A DNA stretch of 64,000 bases from Onthophagus taurus (taxonomy: Eukaryota > Arthropoda > Insecta > Coleoptera > Scarabaeidae), in the NCBI RefSeq assembly GCF_036711975.1, contig NC_091972.1:5647001-5711000 (forward strand), in the 5' to 3' direction. Shown piece after piece: positions 26,823-37,697 of the stretch. The translations under genes were made by a program, and so were the position numbers. The notes beneath the pieces are model-generated. The model ran no database searches and had not been told where the DNA came from. It saw only the letters and a program-made list of their open reading frames with translations. Position 1 is the stretch's first letter. Every line of letters begins with the position of its first letter.

Positions 26823-26895
26823 GTTTCCGTGGTGTAGTGGTTATCACGTGTGCTTCACACGCACAAGGTCGCCGGTTCGAACCCGGCCGGAAACA
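26823..26895 (+). tRNA. tRNA-Val (anticodon CAC)
   Basis: A 73-base cloverleaf folds cleanly. The acceptor stem GTTTCCG pairs with CGGAAAC, followed by discriminator A. The D arm contains TAGTGGTTATCA. The anticodon stem TGTGC/GCACA closes the loop TTCACAC, with anticodon CAC at 26856-26858, and the T arm GCCGG-TTCGAAC-CCGGC is perfect. B box GGTTCGAAC and an A box TGGTGTAGTGG are present. A run of T follows from about 26898 and would act as the RNA polymerase III terminator. There is no intron and CCA is not encoded, as usual in eukaryotes. Confidence 0.97.
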
Positions 26896-27741
26896 TCTTT
26901 TTTAATTTAAACTTTTCTTGAATAATTTTGTTTCTTTTTTAATAATAATAATAAATTCTAAATTTATAATACAAAAGCACTAAATAAATTAATAATATGA
27001 AACGGATTATATCTCGGAAAAATATTTTAATGGGGTTAAAAGGTTTGTTGCTAATATCATGTTACACAAACACAAACACATTAGACCCGAACGTCAACTT
27101 CATAAACTTAACCTCAAAATTTTTCACTCAAATTTTTTTATTTTTTATTTGTAAGTTAATAATGATTTCACGATTTATACGCAGTTACGTATTATTTTTA
27201 TTAATATTTCTTAAAACGTGGTATTGAAGCACCAAGTAACTCTTTGCTATCATCTTATAGGATGGCTTACAGAATCGCGCAATCGTATAAGAACTTATTT
27301 CACTGACTGATGTAGATATGGTAAACATAATATTTGGTAAGTCTGCTTATAAAAGTGCATTTGTGCGATAATAATTAGTTAGAGAGTACAACATATGTAT
27401 GTAACCTTGTTTTTTTCTATAATATCTGCCAAATTGTTGTTAAGTTGGCAAGATTGACAGAGAATTATGTTATGTCATATTTTGAATTCATTTTATGTCA
27501 AACTAACGTTTCAAAATTCATTTATGATTTTATATTTATACACAAATAATTAAAATAAAATAAAATTACCTTGTTACTGAAAATTTAACTAGAAATCAAA
27601 AAAACAACATATTATTATGTTTTATAATGATCCTGGGTAATACCAACAGAAACCATAAAAATTTGACTTTGACAGGTGTTATTACAGAAAAAAATAAACT
27701 TTTATGTGGTCTATTTAACCATATTTAACTATCATGGGCTT
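26896..27741. other. AT-rich non-coding stretch
   Basis: Nothing is recognisable between the tRNA and the hAT fragment. An open frame of 76 codons at 26997-27227 is AT-driven, with no domain. Confidence 0.35.
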
Positions 27742-28255
27742 TCTCGAGCCATCAATGATGAAGTAGAAATTGAAAAGGCGATTGTAAAGCGATTTGATAG
27801 ACTAGAGCAATGCCTATCTCTGGAAATTGCAATCGTGCTAGATCCGCGTTTTAAGCTGATTCATTTTAAAGATTCGACTTCTAAAGCTAAAGTCTTCAGT
27901 TATATAACCAATTATGCAAACAGTATGCGAACAACGGTTTTAAAATCTGAGTCTTCTGACGAATCTAAAAACATGGAGTTAACACAAACAATTAACATAT
28001 GAATACTTAAAAAACAGAACTACCGACAAAACCAAACTTGATTCAGAATTTCATATGTTTATATCATCACCAGTTACTCTTATCAAAGGAGATGCAACAG
28101 CAATTTGGGATGACATGCGATCATTATTTCCATGTTTGTATAAAATATGAATGAAATATTTGCCACTCGTAGCAACTTCTCAGAAGCTGGCGCAACAATT
28201 ACTCAAGAAACGAATCGCTTATTGGGATTTTTTGCATCCCTAGCCATCATTAAAA
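27742..28255 (+). mobile_element. Broken hAT transposase fragment
   Basis: A forward frame gives EIEKAIVKRFDRLEQC and then AIVLDPRFKLIHF, the LDPRFK box typical of ZBED-like hAT transposases upstream of the dimerisation domain. Further on, one frame reads MKYLPLVATS and the next FSEAGATITQETNRLLG, corresponding to the family's KKYLCVPATS-SERVFSKAG-IL--KRNRL C-terminal block. The switch of frame inside that block shows a frameshift near 28180, and the catalytic N-terminal half is missing. No terminal repeats or 8-bp duplication were found. This is a dead DNA transposon remnant. Confidence 0.8.
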
Positions 28256-28475
28256 CACATCTACAAAGCAATAGTAGCAAAGTTAAGACCTTTGCTGGAT
28301 TATGGACGTGTCCTAACTATCATTGCACCGAAACAAACACTTGACATAATCAATAAAACGGAAAGAATATGCTTAAGAGCAATAACAAAGATGCGCCATC
28401 CGAATAATCCACTATACAACATTCAAAATAAAAAGCTATACGAACGGATAAACTTTTTCGACAAAAATTTGTAAC
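28256..28475 (+). mobile_element. LINE 3' fragment joined to the hAT piece
   Basis: Directly after the hAT block a forward frame encodes AKLRPLLDYGRVLTI, then IINKTERICLRAITKMRHP and NNPLYNIQNKKLYERINFF. This is the region after the polymerase in Jockey-like LINEs, with the L-P-LDYG and E-CLR-I pattern. It ends at a stop at 28474. Only the C-terminal end is present, as expected for a 5'-truncated insertion. Confidence 0.6.
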
Positions 28476-28867
28476 AATATTCTACGGTGGAAAAATTTGC
28501 AAATGTAGGTCCATAGCCTCTGTATGTTATAATGAAACCATGGAAAATTTTGTCTTCATATTATTTATGTATCAAGACTTACCTTAAATATTCACCTTCT
28601 TGATTCTCGAATACAATATATCCCCAACTTATACACAACCAGACTGATTATGAGCATCAACTTTCTCTCCTTTTATATTTTTTACATCGTGGCATCAGGG
28701 GTCATTTTCAATATGTGTGTAATTTTTAGAAACGCCCTAATCATAAAGCTAAAAATGATGGGGGTAAAATAAAAAATAAGAAACTTCATAAAAATCATAC
28801 CCTAAAATGAAAAAGGTATTAATAAAATACTCTCTTTAATCCATATTAATTTATTTCAATTTTTACT
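28476..28867. other. Short non-coding gap, 3' side of PTRHD1-like gene
   Basis: No gene is seen. The right part (about 28740-28867) would be the 3' untranslated region of the reverse-strand gene that follows, and contains AT-rich sequence suitable for polyadenylation. Confidence 0.35.
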
Positions 28868-29227
28868 TTATTTAAACAATTTAAATTTCTTAAAATACTT
28901 TTGAACATCTTCTTTCGGGTACGGTTTTGTAACTAAACAGGTAGGAATATTTTCAGGCTGTTCAATCCACAGTTTATGTTTCACCCCATTCTCATCCAAC
29001 GTTTCCTTCAATTTAACAATGGCTTCTTCATCGTTAGCTTCTAAAACCACTTTATGCATCGAATCCAAATTCTTTAAATATTCTTTGGTATGTTCATCAT
29101 CGTAAAATAAATGCATTGCCGCTGTTGCCGCATGACACGATTGCGCTATTAACGCACCTAACGGCCAATTTAATTCTTTTAAAAGATCTTTACGAAGTAC
29201 AACGTATTGAATTATCGTTGATGCCAT
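28868..29227 (-). CDS. PTRHD1: PTRHD1-like putative peptidyl-tRNA hydrolase
   Basis: This single-exon frame of 119 residues is a member of the PTH2-fold family, in the PTRHD1 branch. Recognisable segments are QYVVLRKDLLK at the start of the first strand, GALIAQSCHAATAA (helix with the QxxHA motif that replaces the canonical QC/HA of PTH2), HKVVLEANDEEAIVKLKETL, NGVKHKLWIEQPENIPTCLV and a C-terminal TKPYPKEDVQKYFKKFKLF. The length is close to the whole family domain, so it appears complete; vertebrate proteins carry slightly more at the N-terminus. PTH2 enzymes release tRNA from peptidyl-tRNA, but the activity of the PTRHD1 branch is poorly established. The ATG chosen is the first in frame and begins the domain directly. 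It lies head-to-head with Rho1, about 2.4 kb away. Confidence 0.9.
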   Translation of the reverse strand: MASTIIQYVVLRKDLLKELNWPLGALIAQSCHAATAAMHLFYDDEHTKEYLKNLDSMHKVVLEANDEEAIVKLKETLDENGVKHKLWIEQPENIPTCLVTKPYPKEDVQKYFKKFKLFK

Positions 29228-29287
29228 TTTATCTAAAAGAATTAATTTGAATTTAAATTTAAAAGTGGGAAAATTCTGAATATACGT

Positions 29288-29870
29288 GGCGCCATCTTAA
29301 AAAAAATTTTTAAACCAAAATTCATTTAATTAAATTAAAACTTATTTAAATAAATTAAAATTAAATGCATAAACTAAAATTAATTGTTGTATATTTAAGT
29401 AAAAACAATAAATATTTGAATAAATTTTAAATAAAATATGAAAAAAATGTAAATTTAACCTGGTGGCGCCATCTATTGGAATGTATGAAACATAAAAATC
29501 GATAACCTCAAAAATAAAAATTGTTTATTAAGAGACCATGAAATTTAACGTTGTGAATTGTGTATAATTATTGTTGATTAAGAAGATATTTTGAGATAGT
29601 CCGTGAATTTTTATGTAATTAATTATAAGATTAAAGTGTTACCTTATTTCGTGTCTGGTTGATATTTACAACATAACCTCAATCTGTAAAGAATACTTTC
29701 TTACAAGTTAGTAATAAATTATGAACAATTATATTTGTTGATTATAATTACTGTTTAATACAATAAAAATCACAATCTTAAATAATTATATGCAATTTTA
29801 AAAAAATTTTTTACTAAGCTTATTCTTTTAAAATTATTTTTATTATGAATTATGTAGCGCCATCTCTTGA
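29288..29870 (-). promoter_or_regulatory. Three CTCF-like AGATGGCGC motifs upstream of PTRHD1
   Basis: The core GGCGCCATCT occurs at 29288-29297 and in GGCGCCATCTATTGG at 29465-29479, and AGCGCCATCTCTTGA at about 29856-29870. Read on the reverse strand the second is CCAATAGATGGCGCC, which differs at one position from the consensus CCASYAGRKGGCRSY commonly given for CTCF. All three have the same orientation and lie within 600 bp between two genes. Function is inferred from the motif only. Confidence 0.4.
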
Positions 29871-29918
29871 TTCGTTTCTAACTAAACTTTGTTTTTAAAT
29901 TAGGAACCCTTTGATCTT

Positions 29919-30006
29919 AAGCCGTGTGTCCACTACCAAGTTTTCTTGCGGAAGTCACTTCTGGAAGCAACTTCCGCAAGAAAACTTGGTAGTGGACACA
30001 CGGCTT
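29919..30006. repeat. 88-bp palindrome with perfect 36-bp arms
   Basis: The 36 bases at 29919-29954 (starting AAGCCGTGTGTCCACTACC) are the exact reverse complement of 29971-30006, with a 16-base centre (29955-29970) that is itself partly palindromic. It lies between PTRHD1 and Rho1. Two readings fit: a recently inserted palindromic MITE, or a foldable transcript. The flanks are TTAA-like on the left and TTATA on the right, so no firm target duplication can be named. The open frame running through it is not a gene. Confidence 0.85.
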
Positions 30007-30259
30007 TATAGGTTTGATTACCCACATCCAACCAATTTGTGTGTCAAGTTTTCTAGATTAAGAACACTTTGCTTTAACAGAAAAGCATTACATCATTTAT
30101 AAAGAAAATCTAATAAAAATAACCAATATTGTTAATAAAACAGTCGAGGATAACATTAAAGTTTTTAAAACTATATCAAACTAAATTATAATGCTTTATT
30201 TGTAGGGGTTGCAAAATCAGATTTCTAGGTGATTAAATAATATAAATATACTGGTAAAG

Positions 30260-30643
30260 TTATGAGTCTGAAACACACAGGAAGGAAACTTGATATTGTT
30301 TTATCAAGGTTTCCCCAAAATCGTTTAGTTTTAAGAGAGAAATACACAACCATCCAGAGTTGCCAAAATTATCTCGTTCGTCTTTATATAAAGTAATGAA
30401 CAAACAAATTTTAAGTAAACCATTACCTTTCAACATCAAATTTGGAGTCAGGGAAAGTAGATGTTCTACCAACTTATGTATATTAACATTCATTAAAACC
30501 TTGGGCTGGTTTTCTGATCCCTGAATGAGCTGTAAATTGCTGGGATGTACAAAGAGCCCACTAGGGCCTAAGTGCTGTGAAGAATCACATGAAACGTTAA
30601 TTTGTATGTTTATAATTGATTTAAATGATAAATATAATAACAA
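30260..30643 (-). CDS. Unrecognised 127-codon open frame
   Basis: A reverse-strand frame is open for 127 codons in an AT-rich intergenic region, which is longer than expected by chance here. The product contains CDSSQHLGPSGLFVHPSNLQ and later VNIHKLVEHLLSLTPNL. I recognise no family with confidence. The composition and absence of a domain suggest a piece of a transposase or another dispersed element more than a host gene. No neighbouring exons that extend it are evident. Confidence 0.25.
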   Translation of the reverse strand: MLLYLSFKSIINIQINVSCDSSQHLGPSGLFVHPSNLQLIQGSENQPKVLMNVNIHKLVEHLLSLTPNLMLKGNGLLKICLFITLYKDERDNFGNSGWLCISLLKLNDFGETLIKQYQVSFLCVSDS

Positions 30644-31477
30644 AGATTAAAGTAAGTCATAGTATTAAATAGATATGAATTTAAATTTACCGCCAAAAAT
30701 ATTTAGTGATATTTTGGTGATATTCCTTAATAGTGTAAATCTAACTATTATATGCACTCCTTCTAGTTTAAAAGCAACGTATAATATTTAAAAATATGTT
30801 AAATCTCAATTAAATTTGAAAAAATTAATTTTGTTTGATGAATGAAAATCAAAAAAAATGTATCAACGAATATGAAGTTAGGTTAATTTAGTTTTTAAAA
30901 TATCCCCAATAGATGTCACCCCGATTGTAAGTTTATTTTTTTTCCTCGTTCTTGAACCAAAACGTCATCGAACATCTAAAGTCCGCGTTTGCCCAGTAGT
31001 TGTTCCTCCTCGAACCATCCTACGTTTGATTTGTTTATTCGCGTGTGGTGATCTATTTCTGTGTTTAAAGGAAAACGAACGATTTCGGGAAAGTAAACGG
31101 GGCGAAATTTTTTAATGAGTGTCCCCCGTTCGAAGACACGAGAAGGAGGAGCGAAACCCTAAATGTTCTGTTGTTGGTCTAATGGTGGAGAGACAAACAG
31201 AGGTGTGTTTTAAATTTAACAATAACGCGTTCATTTAGCTAAGTAATAAAAATAATCGATAATAACATAAAAGAAAATGAAAAGAAATCAAAGAATAGGG
31301 AAATTAAGAAAATAACTCATCGATGACTCGATTTTTTTTTGTTTTAGCTTTTTTTTATTGAAGGTATCTATGTTACCCGCTTTACACATACATAATACAC
31401 TCATTCATTTTACTTAATACACAGACAGAATACGACACACACATACACACGTACTACATTTTTAGTCTCCCTGTTAA

Positions 31478-31488
31478 GCCGCCATCTT
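31478..31488 (-). promoter_or_regulatory. YY1/Pho-like site in Rho1 upstream region
   Basis: GCCGCCATCTT is the reverse complement of AAGATGGCGGC, the standard YY1/Pho binding word. It lies 171 bp upstream of the Rho1 start codon. The acceptor-like TTTTAAAAG at 31646-31653 just before GTCCAATGG suggests an intron in the 5' untranslated region, so the site may be promoter or intronic. A non-coding first exon could lie around 30950-31200, ending at CAGAG/GTGTGT. Confidence 0.4.
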
Positions 31489-31631
31489 TATTTCGCGAAT
31501 CAAAGGCGTTGACTCAATATAAAGAGATATAAAGAAAAAGGAATTTTTTCATCGTTATTAAAGTGTGTACCATTTATTCTTTAATTTTAATAGTGAAAAC
31601 AAGAGAAAGAAATTTAAAAACTAATATCTAA

Positions 31632-32237
<606 letters not shown>

Positions 32238-33330
32238 GTCCTAATTATTATTATATTATATTAATGAAAAAAAAAACTTTTTTTTTTTGAGAAAAAATAA
32301 TTAAAATTGTTTTTCAAGAACAAAAAAAAATATGATTTTTTTTTTTGATGATGATAAATTAAAAATGAAATGAAGGTTATTATTACAAAAAAAAAATCTC
32401 TTCTTTATTATTATAAAATTAAAAAACATGTGATTAATGTTTTAGTTATTTTTATTTTTTTAGGTTGGTGTTGAAAATATTAATTAAATAAATTTGAAAT
32501 TAATATCACGTGGTTTTTAATTAAAAATAATTTGAAAAAAAAACCACAAATATATATGTATTAATTTAAACAATGAATTTGTTTTTAAAACAACCCATTT
32601 CATTTTTTATTGTTATTATTAACCTTAAAAAAAAAAAACAAGGAAAATTTCATCTGTATCTAGAAAGCTTAGCACAAAAAAACGAACCTACTTATTATTA
32701 TTATTTTTTTCTCTATAGTAAGGTATTATTATTATATTATAATTTGTACTTCTGTCTGATTTAAAAAAAAAATTAAAAAATATATTATACCAAGCTCGAT
32801 CATCCTTCACTTATTATTAAAAAACAAATATAATTATTAAATGTTTTGTATTTACCTACAATGTATAACAATGTAAGCGATGCACGAGAACAAAAAAAAA
32901 TAACTAACCAATATTAAAAACGAAAAAAAAAATTAGAAAAATGGATTCTTGAGGAATTGAGATTTCATATAAGTTTGTACGTTGGGTTGCTGACTACGTC
33001 GCTAAATAACTCGTAAATGTATAATAATCTATGAAAGGAATAAACGTTTTTTCTTACAGTATATTTTATTCTATTAATACGCGGTTAACCTAATCAAGTA
33101 CCATCTTTGAACTTGAAAAAGTCGATTAATAAATAATTAAAAGATAAGTTTGTTGAAATTTATTCTAATTAATCATCAAAGATTAAACCATTTGAATCAT
33201 AAGCTTAGATATGCGGGAATTTTTCCTGCCCATTATCAACAAAACGCAACTACAACAAATAAATGATTATATAAATGATATTTACACAATTATTACTACT
33301 TTTATTATAATTAATGTATTATATTGAACT
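32238..33330 (+). other. Rho1 3' untranslated region and flank
   Basis: The stretch after the Rho1 stop is rich in A and T homopolymers and contains no gene. AATAAA at 33039-33044 followed by a T-rich stretch is the most likely cleavage signal, giving a 3' UTR of about 0.8 kb. Beyond it lies AT-rich intergenic DNA. Confidence 0.55.
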
Positions 33331-33660
33331 AAAACAGCGCTAGTGTAAAACTAGACGTAATACTAACTTTAAAACTAGAATCATTCGGGTTTAGCTTGAA
33401 TGATTTTAGTTCTAGGTATAGTATTAGTTCTAGTAACAATGCTAGTGTAAAACTAGAACTAGAAACGTTCAGGTTTAGCCGCACGTCTCTCAAGCCGGCT
33501 AAACCCAAATGATTCTAGTTGTAGGTGTAGTGTTAGTTCTAGTAACAATGCTAGTGTAAAACTAGAACTAGAAACATTCGGGTTTAACCGCACGTCTCTC
33601 AAGACGGCTAAACCCGAATGATTCTAGTTCTGGGTATAGTGTTAGTTCTATTTTTAGTTC
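33330..33660. mobile_element. Tandem hairpin repeat (MITE-like family H)
   Basis: Two direct copies of about 115 bp each hold a strong hairpin. In the second, arm 33561-33590 (ACTAGAACTAGAAACATTCG and on) pairs with 33605-33634 around a GTCTCTCAAG-containing loop. The first copy has the same arms around 33451-33480 and 33496-33525. The word TAACAATGCTAGTGTAAAAC precedes each. The same hairpin sequence recurs at 54870-55145 in SMC2 intron 2, and a truncated copy abuts the Harbinger element near 42730, so it is a dispersed family. Confidence 0.75.
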
Positions 33661-33685
33661 AATAAAAATATGCAACAAACCTGAC

Positions 33686-34066
33686 ATTAGACTAAGTGGT
33701 AGAGTATAGTATATTGGGTAAGTAATAACTATCTTGTGAACTCGCCTAATGGAAATGTAAGTGGTAGAGTACAGCAATTGGTTGTAGTAGAGTAGAGTGG
33801 TATAGCACCGTGGTAAAGTTAGTTATTCTACCACTTGCCGTCCCCCCACCACAATTTTCCACTCTACTCTACCGCCACTACCTTAATGAACACAGCGTTG
33901 AGCTAGATGACCAGGGTTCATTCTTTATGTTTCTATTGCCTGCTGTACCATACTATTTTCAATTTAAGTAGAAACAGGTGCCCTATCAAACTAACAATAA
34001 GTAGAGTAAAGTTGGAACGGCTTAAAAATACGCTAGTTACTCTACCACTAATTCTACTAATGAAAA
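33686..34066. mobile_element. Fold-back element with AGTGGTAGAGTA ends
   Basis: The left part contains AAGTGGTAGAGTATAGTA and AGTAGAGTAGAGTGG, and the right part CCACTCTACTCTACCG and TTACTCTACCACTAATTCT, so several words are inverted across the segment. The outer pair fits a fold-back MITE of about 380 bp. The interior shows no coding frame. Exact ends are uncertain. Confidence 0.5.
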
Positions 34067-35379
34067 CCCGGCATAACATCTAAAACTTGAACTAACAGTA
34101 TCACTAGAACTAGATTCCAGATTCAACTGGATATAAGAAATGAAAAATGAGTCAATCACAGGGTTCGCCAGATTTAAATCACTTGATTTAAAACACGATT
34201 TTAATCAATAATTTAAATCAAAAGAAAAATAATAATAAATATATTCTATACAAAAACTGGTAAACCAGACAACTAAAAACTAAGACAAATAAAATATAAA
34301 TAAAAAGAAAACAATTCTCAGGAATTATAAAGTTTATTAAAAAAAAACACAATTTTTTTGGCTTTTTCCACATTGGAGTGGACGAGCCGAAATGTTGTGA
34401 AGACCCTCTCTATTGAAGCTGAAGAACAAACAACACATAAACATTGTATAAAGTTGGAAGAAGTTTCTCAATATCAGGAAAGTTCTTTTGTGAAATCCAC
34501 CACTGCAGTAGCCATAGAAAAAAATCAATGATTTTTGATTAAAATAAGAATTTGTGTTTTTTCCCATCCTGGTCAATCAACTTGAGTAAAAAAAAACTTT
34601 GCGAATTTAAGGAACGACTGGAAATTTATGATAAGAAGCTGTCAAATTTTGCTTTAAAACTATTATCACAAAATATCTCGATACTATTCTTTCTACTGTA
34701 GAAGTAAATTCAAACGAAGCACTAAAAATTTCACTAGAAGACATTTCTCAAACCAAATATGTAGCTGTGATAAGTGGCCCCAAAATTGCAGTAATATTTA
34801 AAGAAAAGTGTTATTCAATATGTAATACAAATATAGTTCCATACTATCTGAAACATATTTTCCTCTTTAATACGAATCAACACTGTTATGATCTTTCAGT
34901 CGTAAAATCGTTTTGATGTTCAAACCTGAGGAAATGTCAATAAGTTTCAAAGAAAAATAACGAGACCTATTTACATGTAATACCGATAAAATCATATTAA
35001 TACATAAAAATAGCTTCCAACGAGTGTTTTGATACCGGTTAAAGCTTTGTTAAAGACAAGGTGATTCATGTTTATGTGCCACTTCCGATATAATCATGAT
35101 TTATGACTAATGTTGATTGTGATGGAATTATTTGTTGATAAATAATACACAAATTCCCAAGTATTGACTTGAAAACAACTAAAAATAGATTTAATTTTTA
35201 AAAAAGAAATTCTTGGAAATGTTGAGAAAACACAAAATCATTAAGTGATAATAAATAACATCATCTGTTATGAATTATGACACATTAAAACTTTACGATT
35301 AATTTACAGATTCCTGTAAAAATTATGTCAATCTTATAAACCAATAAATTTATAACCTATTTTTTAGTTTAAAAAAAAT
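34067..35379. other. AT-rich intergenic stretch before RBFA
   Basis: No gene is supported. Around 34165-34215 there are repeated GATTTAAATCA-type words, probably a decayed repeat. Around 34350-34520 a forward frame spells a short hydrophilic peptide of no known family. The RBFA promoter must lie near the right end. Confidence 0.35.
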
Positions 35380-36577
35380 ATGCAAAATACAAAAATAATC
35401 TTTAAATTAATCCTCCAACGTTCGATTTATACAACAGCCCCTCAAAATGATATAGGTAGGACGATGTCCAAAGTGTTAAAACACCCCAAAAGAAGGTAAA
35501 TGTTAAATTCTAACCTACAAATTAATAAAAATCTTTTAATTTTAGGAAACCTTTTTTTGAAGACCCAATTTACTCTAAATCCAATACTTTCGAGAAATCT
35601 CCGAATTCAACGAAAACCCAAGGGCGAATCCGTCGTATAAATGTTTTAAATAAACTGTTTATGAGACACATCACCGATTTTATGGCAACTGGTGAAATGG
35701 CCTCAATTTATTCTGGTTTAGGATTAGAGATAAATCGAGTTGAAGTGACGCCAGATTTTTTAGGAATTAATGTGTTTTATGTAGCACATAACACTCATCC
35801 TAATATAGAAGAGATGTTAAAAGATAGCGGAAGGATTATAAAACACGAATTAACATGGTTAAATGTTATCGGAAATGTGCCTAATATTCATTTTGTCAGG
35901 GATAAAATTCATGGGCAAATTGTAGAAATTGATAAACGATTAGCGAAAGCTGATTTTGGAGAAGATTATGAACCGAGTGAAAGTATTCTAAAAGTTAGAA
36001 AAGAATTGTGTGTGATGGAAATGAAATTAAAAGAACAGGTTCGAAAAGAAATTTTGAAACTGGATGATGTTGAAATTGATGAGGACGTTCCGGAAATGCC
36101 ACAAGATGTTTTAGGATTAAATCATAAAGATATTATGGATAGGGTGGGTTAAAAATTAATTTTGTGTAAAATTTAATTAAAAATTAATTTTAGATTAAAA
36201 TTTCCTTGAAAAAGTCACGTTCCACACCAAAAATAACCAATGTAATTAGTACATTAAATGAAGTAAACACTAAACCGATTGAATTTAAATCAATAAAAAC
36301 ACAGAGGGAAGTTTTTAAAGAATTTTTAATAGAACGACAGGTAAAAATCAATTTAATTCATATATATTTATTTTTATTTTAATTGTGTTATTAGAATTTG
36401 AAACGTAAAATAAGAAAAAATAAGCTAAAAGCGTCACCGGAAGTGGATTATTTTACAGAAGAATTTTTTGAGTTAAAAGAAAAAGAATTTGATGATTTGC
36501 AAATTAATGGAAATGTTGATGATAAAGATTTTATTGAGGAAGATTTTGATGATTCCAATTTAAAGGAAAAGTTTTAA
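35380..36577 (+). CDS. RBFA: Mitochondrial ribosome-binding factor A (RBFA)
   Basis: Four exons, 35380-35495, 35546-36143, 36194-36340 and 36395-36577, join with GT-AG borders into 1044 bp encoding 347 residues. RBFA binds the small-subunit rRNA of mitochondrial ribosomes and helps its late maturation. The N-terminus MQNTKIIFKLILQRSIYTT is basic and hydroxylated, as in mitochondrial presequences. The RbfA-like KH core follows from about residue 70 with RINVLNKLFMRHITDFMATG, VEVTPDFLGINVFY, RIIKHELTWLNVIGNVPNIH and FVRDKIHG. The C-terminal part is charged (LKRKIRKNKLKASPEVDYF and an acidic tail) as in animal RBFA. I chose the first ATG because it supplies the presequence and the splice joins in frame. 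The gene stands alone, with a LINE fragment downstream. Confidence 0.9.
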
Positions 36578-36799
36578 AATTTGAAAATAAAATAAAATGA
36601 GTAGTTAAAATTTTAAAATTATGTAATTATTGCAATTATCCTCCTCATGTGGTTCGTGACAATCCATTAACCAAGAAATAATAATTTCTCCACTTTTACC
36701 ATCCTCTTGTTAAATTTATCCAGTAGATAAATTAAAATTTTAACCAATGGGAACCAAAGAAAAGTGGGTGTTGTTAAGTTTTTGGCGAACACTGTATCA

Positions 36800-37030
36800 G
36801 AACACACCTAGAAATTCATCATCATTGGCACCACAACCTTCCAGTTTCTAGTTATACGAAGGACTGTTGTCAGGAAAAGTTGACAGAAACTATTATAATA
36901 TGAAATTGAGATTTCAAAAAGAAATATATTTTCTAGAGTGATTGACACAGCCAACAATAAAATCAAAGCCACTTGGAACATCATAAATGCATTCAGGGGA
37001 GGTAAGACTGATTTCAAAGATATACAAAAT
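36800..37030 (+). mobile_element. LINE fragment truncated by a MITE
   Basis: Forward frames give YYNMKLRFQKEIYF and then, in another frame, IDTANNKIKATWNIINAFRG, followed by GKTDFKDIQN. The segment NNK-K-TW-IIN is characteristic of the linker between endonuclease and polymerase of Jockey/CR1-like elements. The match ends at about 37030, where a dispersed MITE begins with GTGTCAAATG. There is a frame change, so it is dead. Confidence 0.55.
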
Positions 37031-37610
37031 GTGTCAAATGTCTGGAATATAGCCAATAATTTCCTCATTTGTGATTTTAAAGAAAAATTTTTCAAATAAA
37101 AAATCCTTTATTAATGGTGGCGCATTTTTTGGCTATATTTGCTTGTTTACATTGTTTTTTGTTTCGTTGCTATGGCAACCAACATTGTTATTTTAAACGG
37201 GATGCATGTGGTTTTTTTGCATATTAGGATAGAGGATAAATCATTCACCTCCAATCCTAGCTTCCAATGATGAAACTACATTAAATGTGTGTCACCGTAC
37301 CCATACATCATTAATTTTTCATAATTGTTGAAACTGTCATTTTTTGACATTTAAAGCTGTCAACGGCGTTATTTGATTACTTTGATTGTAATTTGCTGAT
37401 TTAGTATTTTGAGAAAACGCATCTTTTCTCGATTTTTTCCTTGTATAACCATATGATTTGATATGTTCATCGCATAGAGGGATATCAAAGTATGCAAAAA
37501 AATATGCATCCCATTTAAAATGAAGGTTACCATAGCAACGAAACAAAAGACAATACAAACAAGCAAAAATCGCCAAAAAATGCGCCCCGATTAATAAGTA
37601 GGCATTCACT
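37031..37610. mobile_element. MITE with long inverted repeats (family M), copy A
   Basis: The segment 37110-37215 (GGTGGCGCATTTTTTGGCTA and on) is the inverted counterpart of 37485-37592, which ends in AAAAAATGCGCCCCGATTAAT. About 270 bp of the right side, from ATTGTTGAAACTGTCA at 37322, is closely repeated at 54202-54495 in SMC2 intron 2. The left flank 37031-37108 is, inverted, the same as the sequence just right of that second copy, which shows that the family extends further to an ACACCCTATA-like end. No coding frame is present. Confidence 0.75.
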
Positions 37611-37697
37611 TTACACTCAATTTGTGAGAGCGTTGCTTTTACTAATTTTATTAAATGTATTGAGATATTGAATTCTTTCATTGCGTTATATATAACA

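Noticed and set aside
29911-30102. 63-codon forward frame over the palindrome
   Set aside because: Most of it is the palindrome itself, and the translation has no family match.
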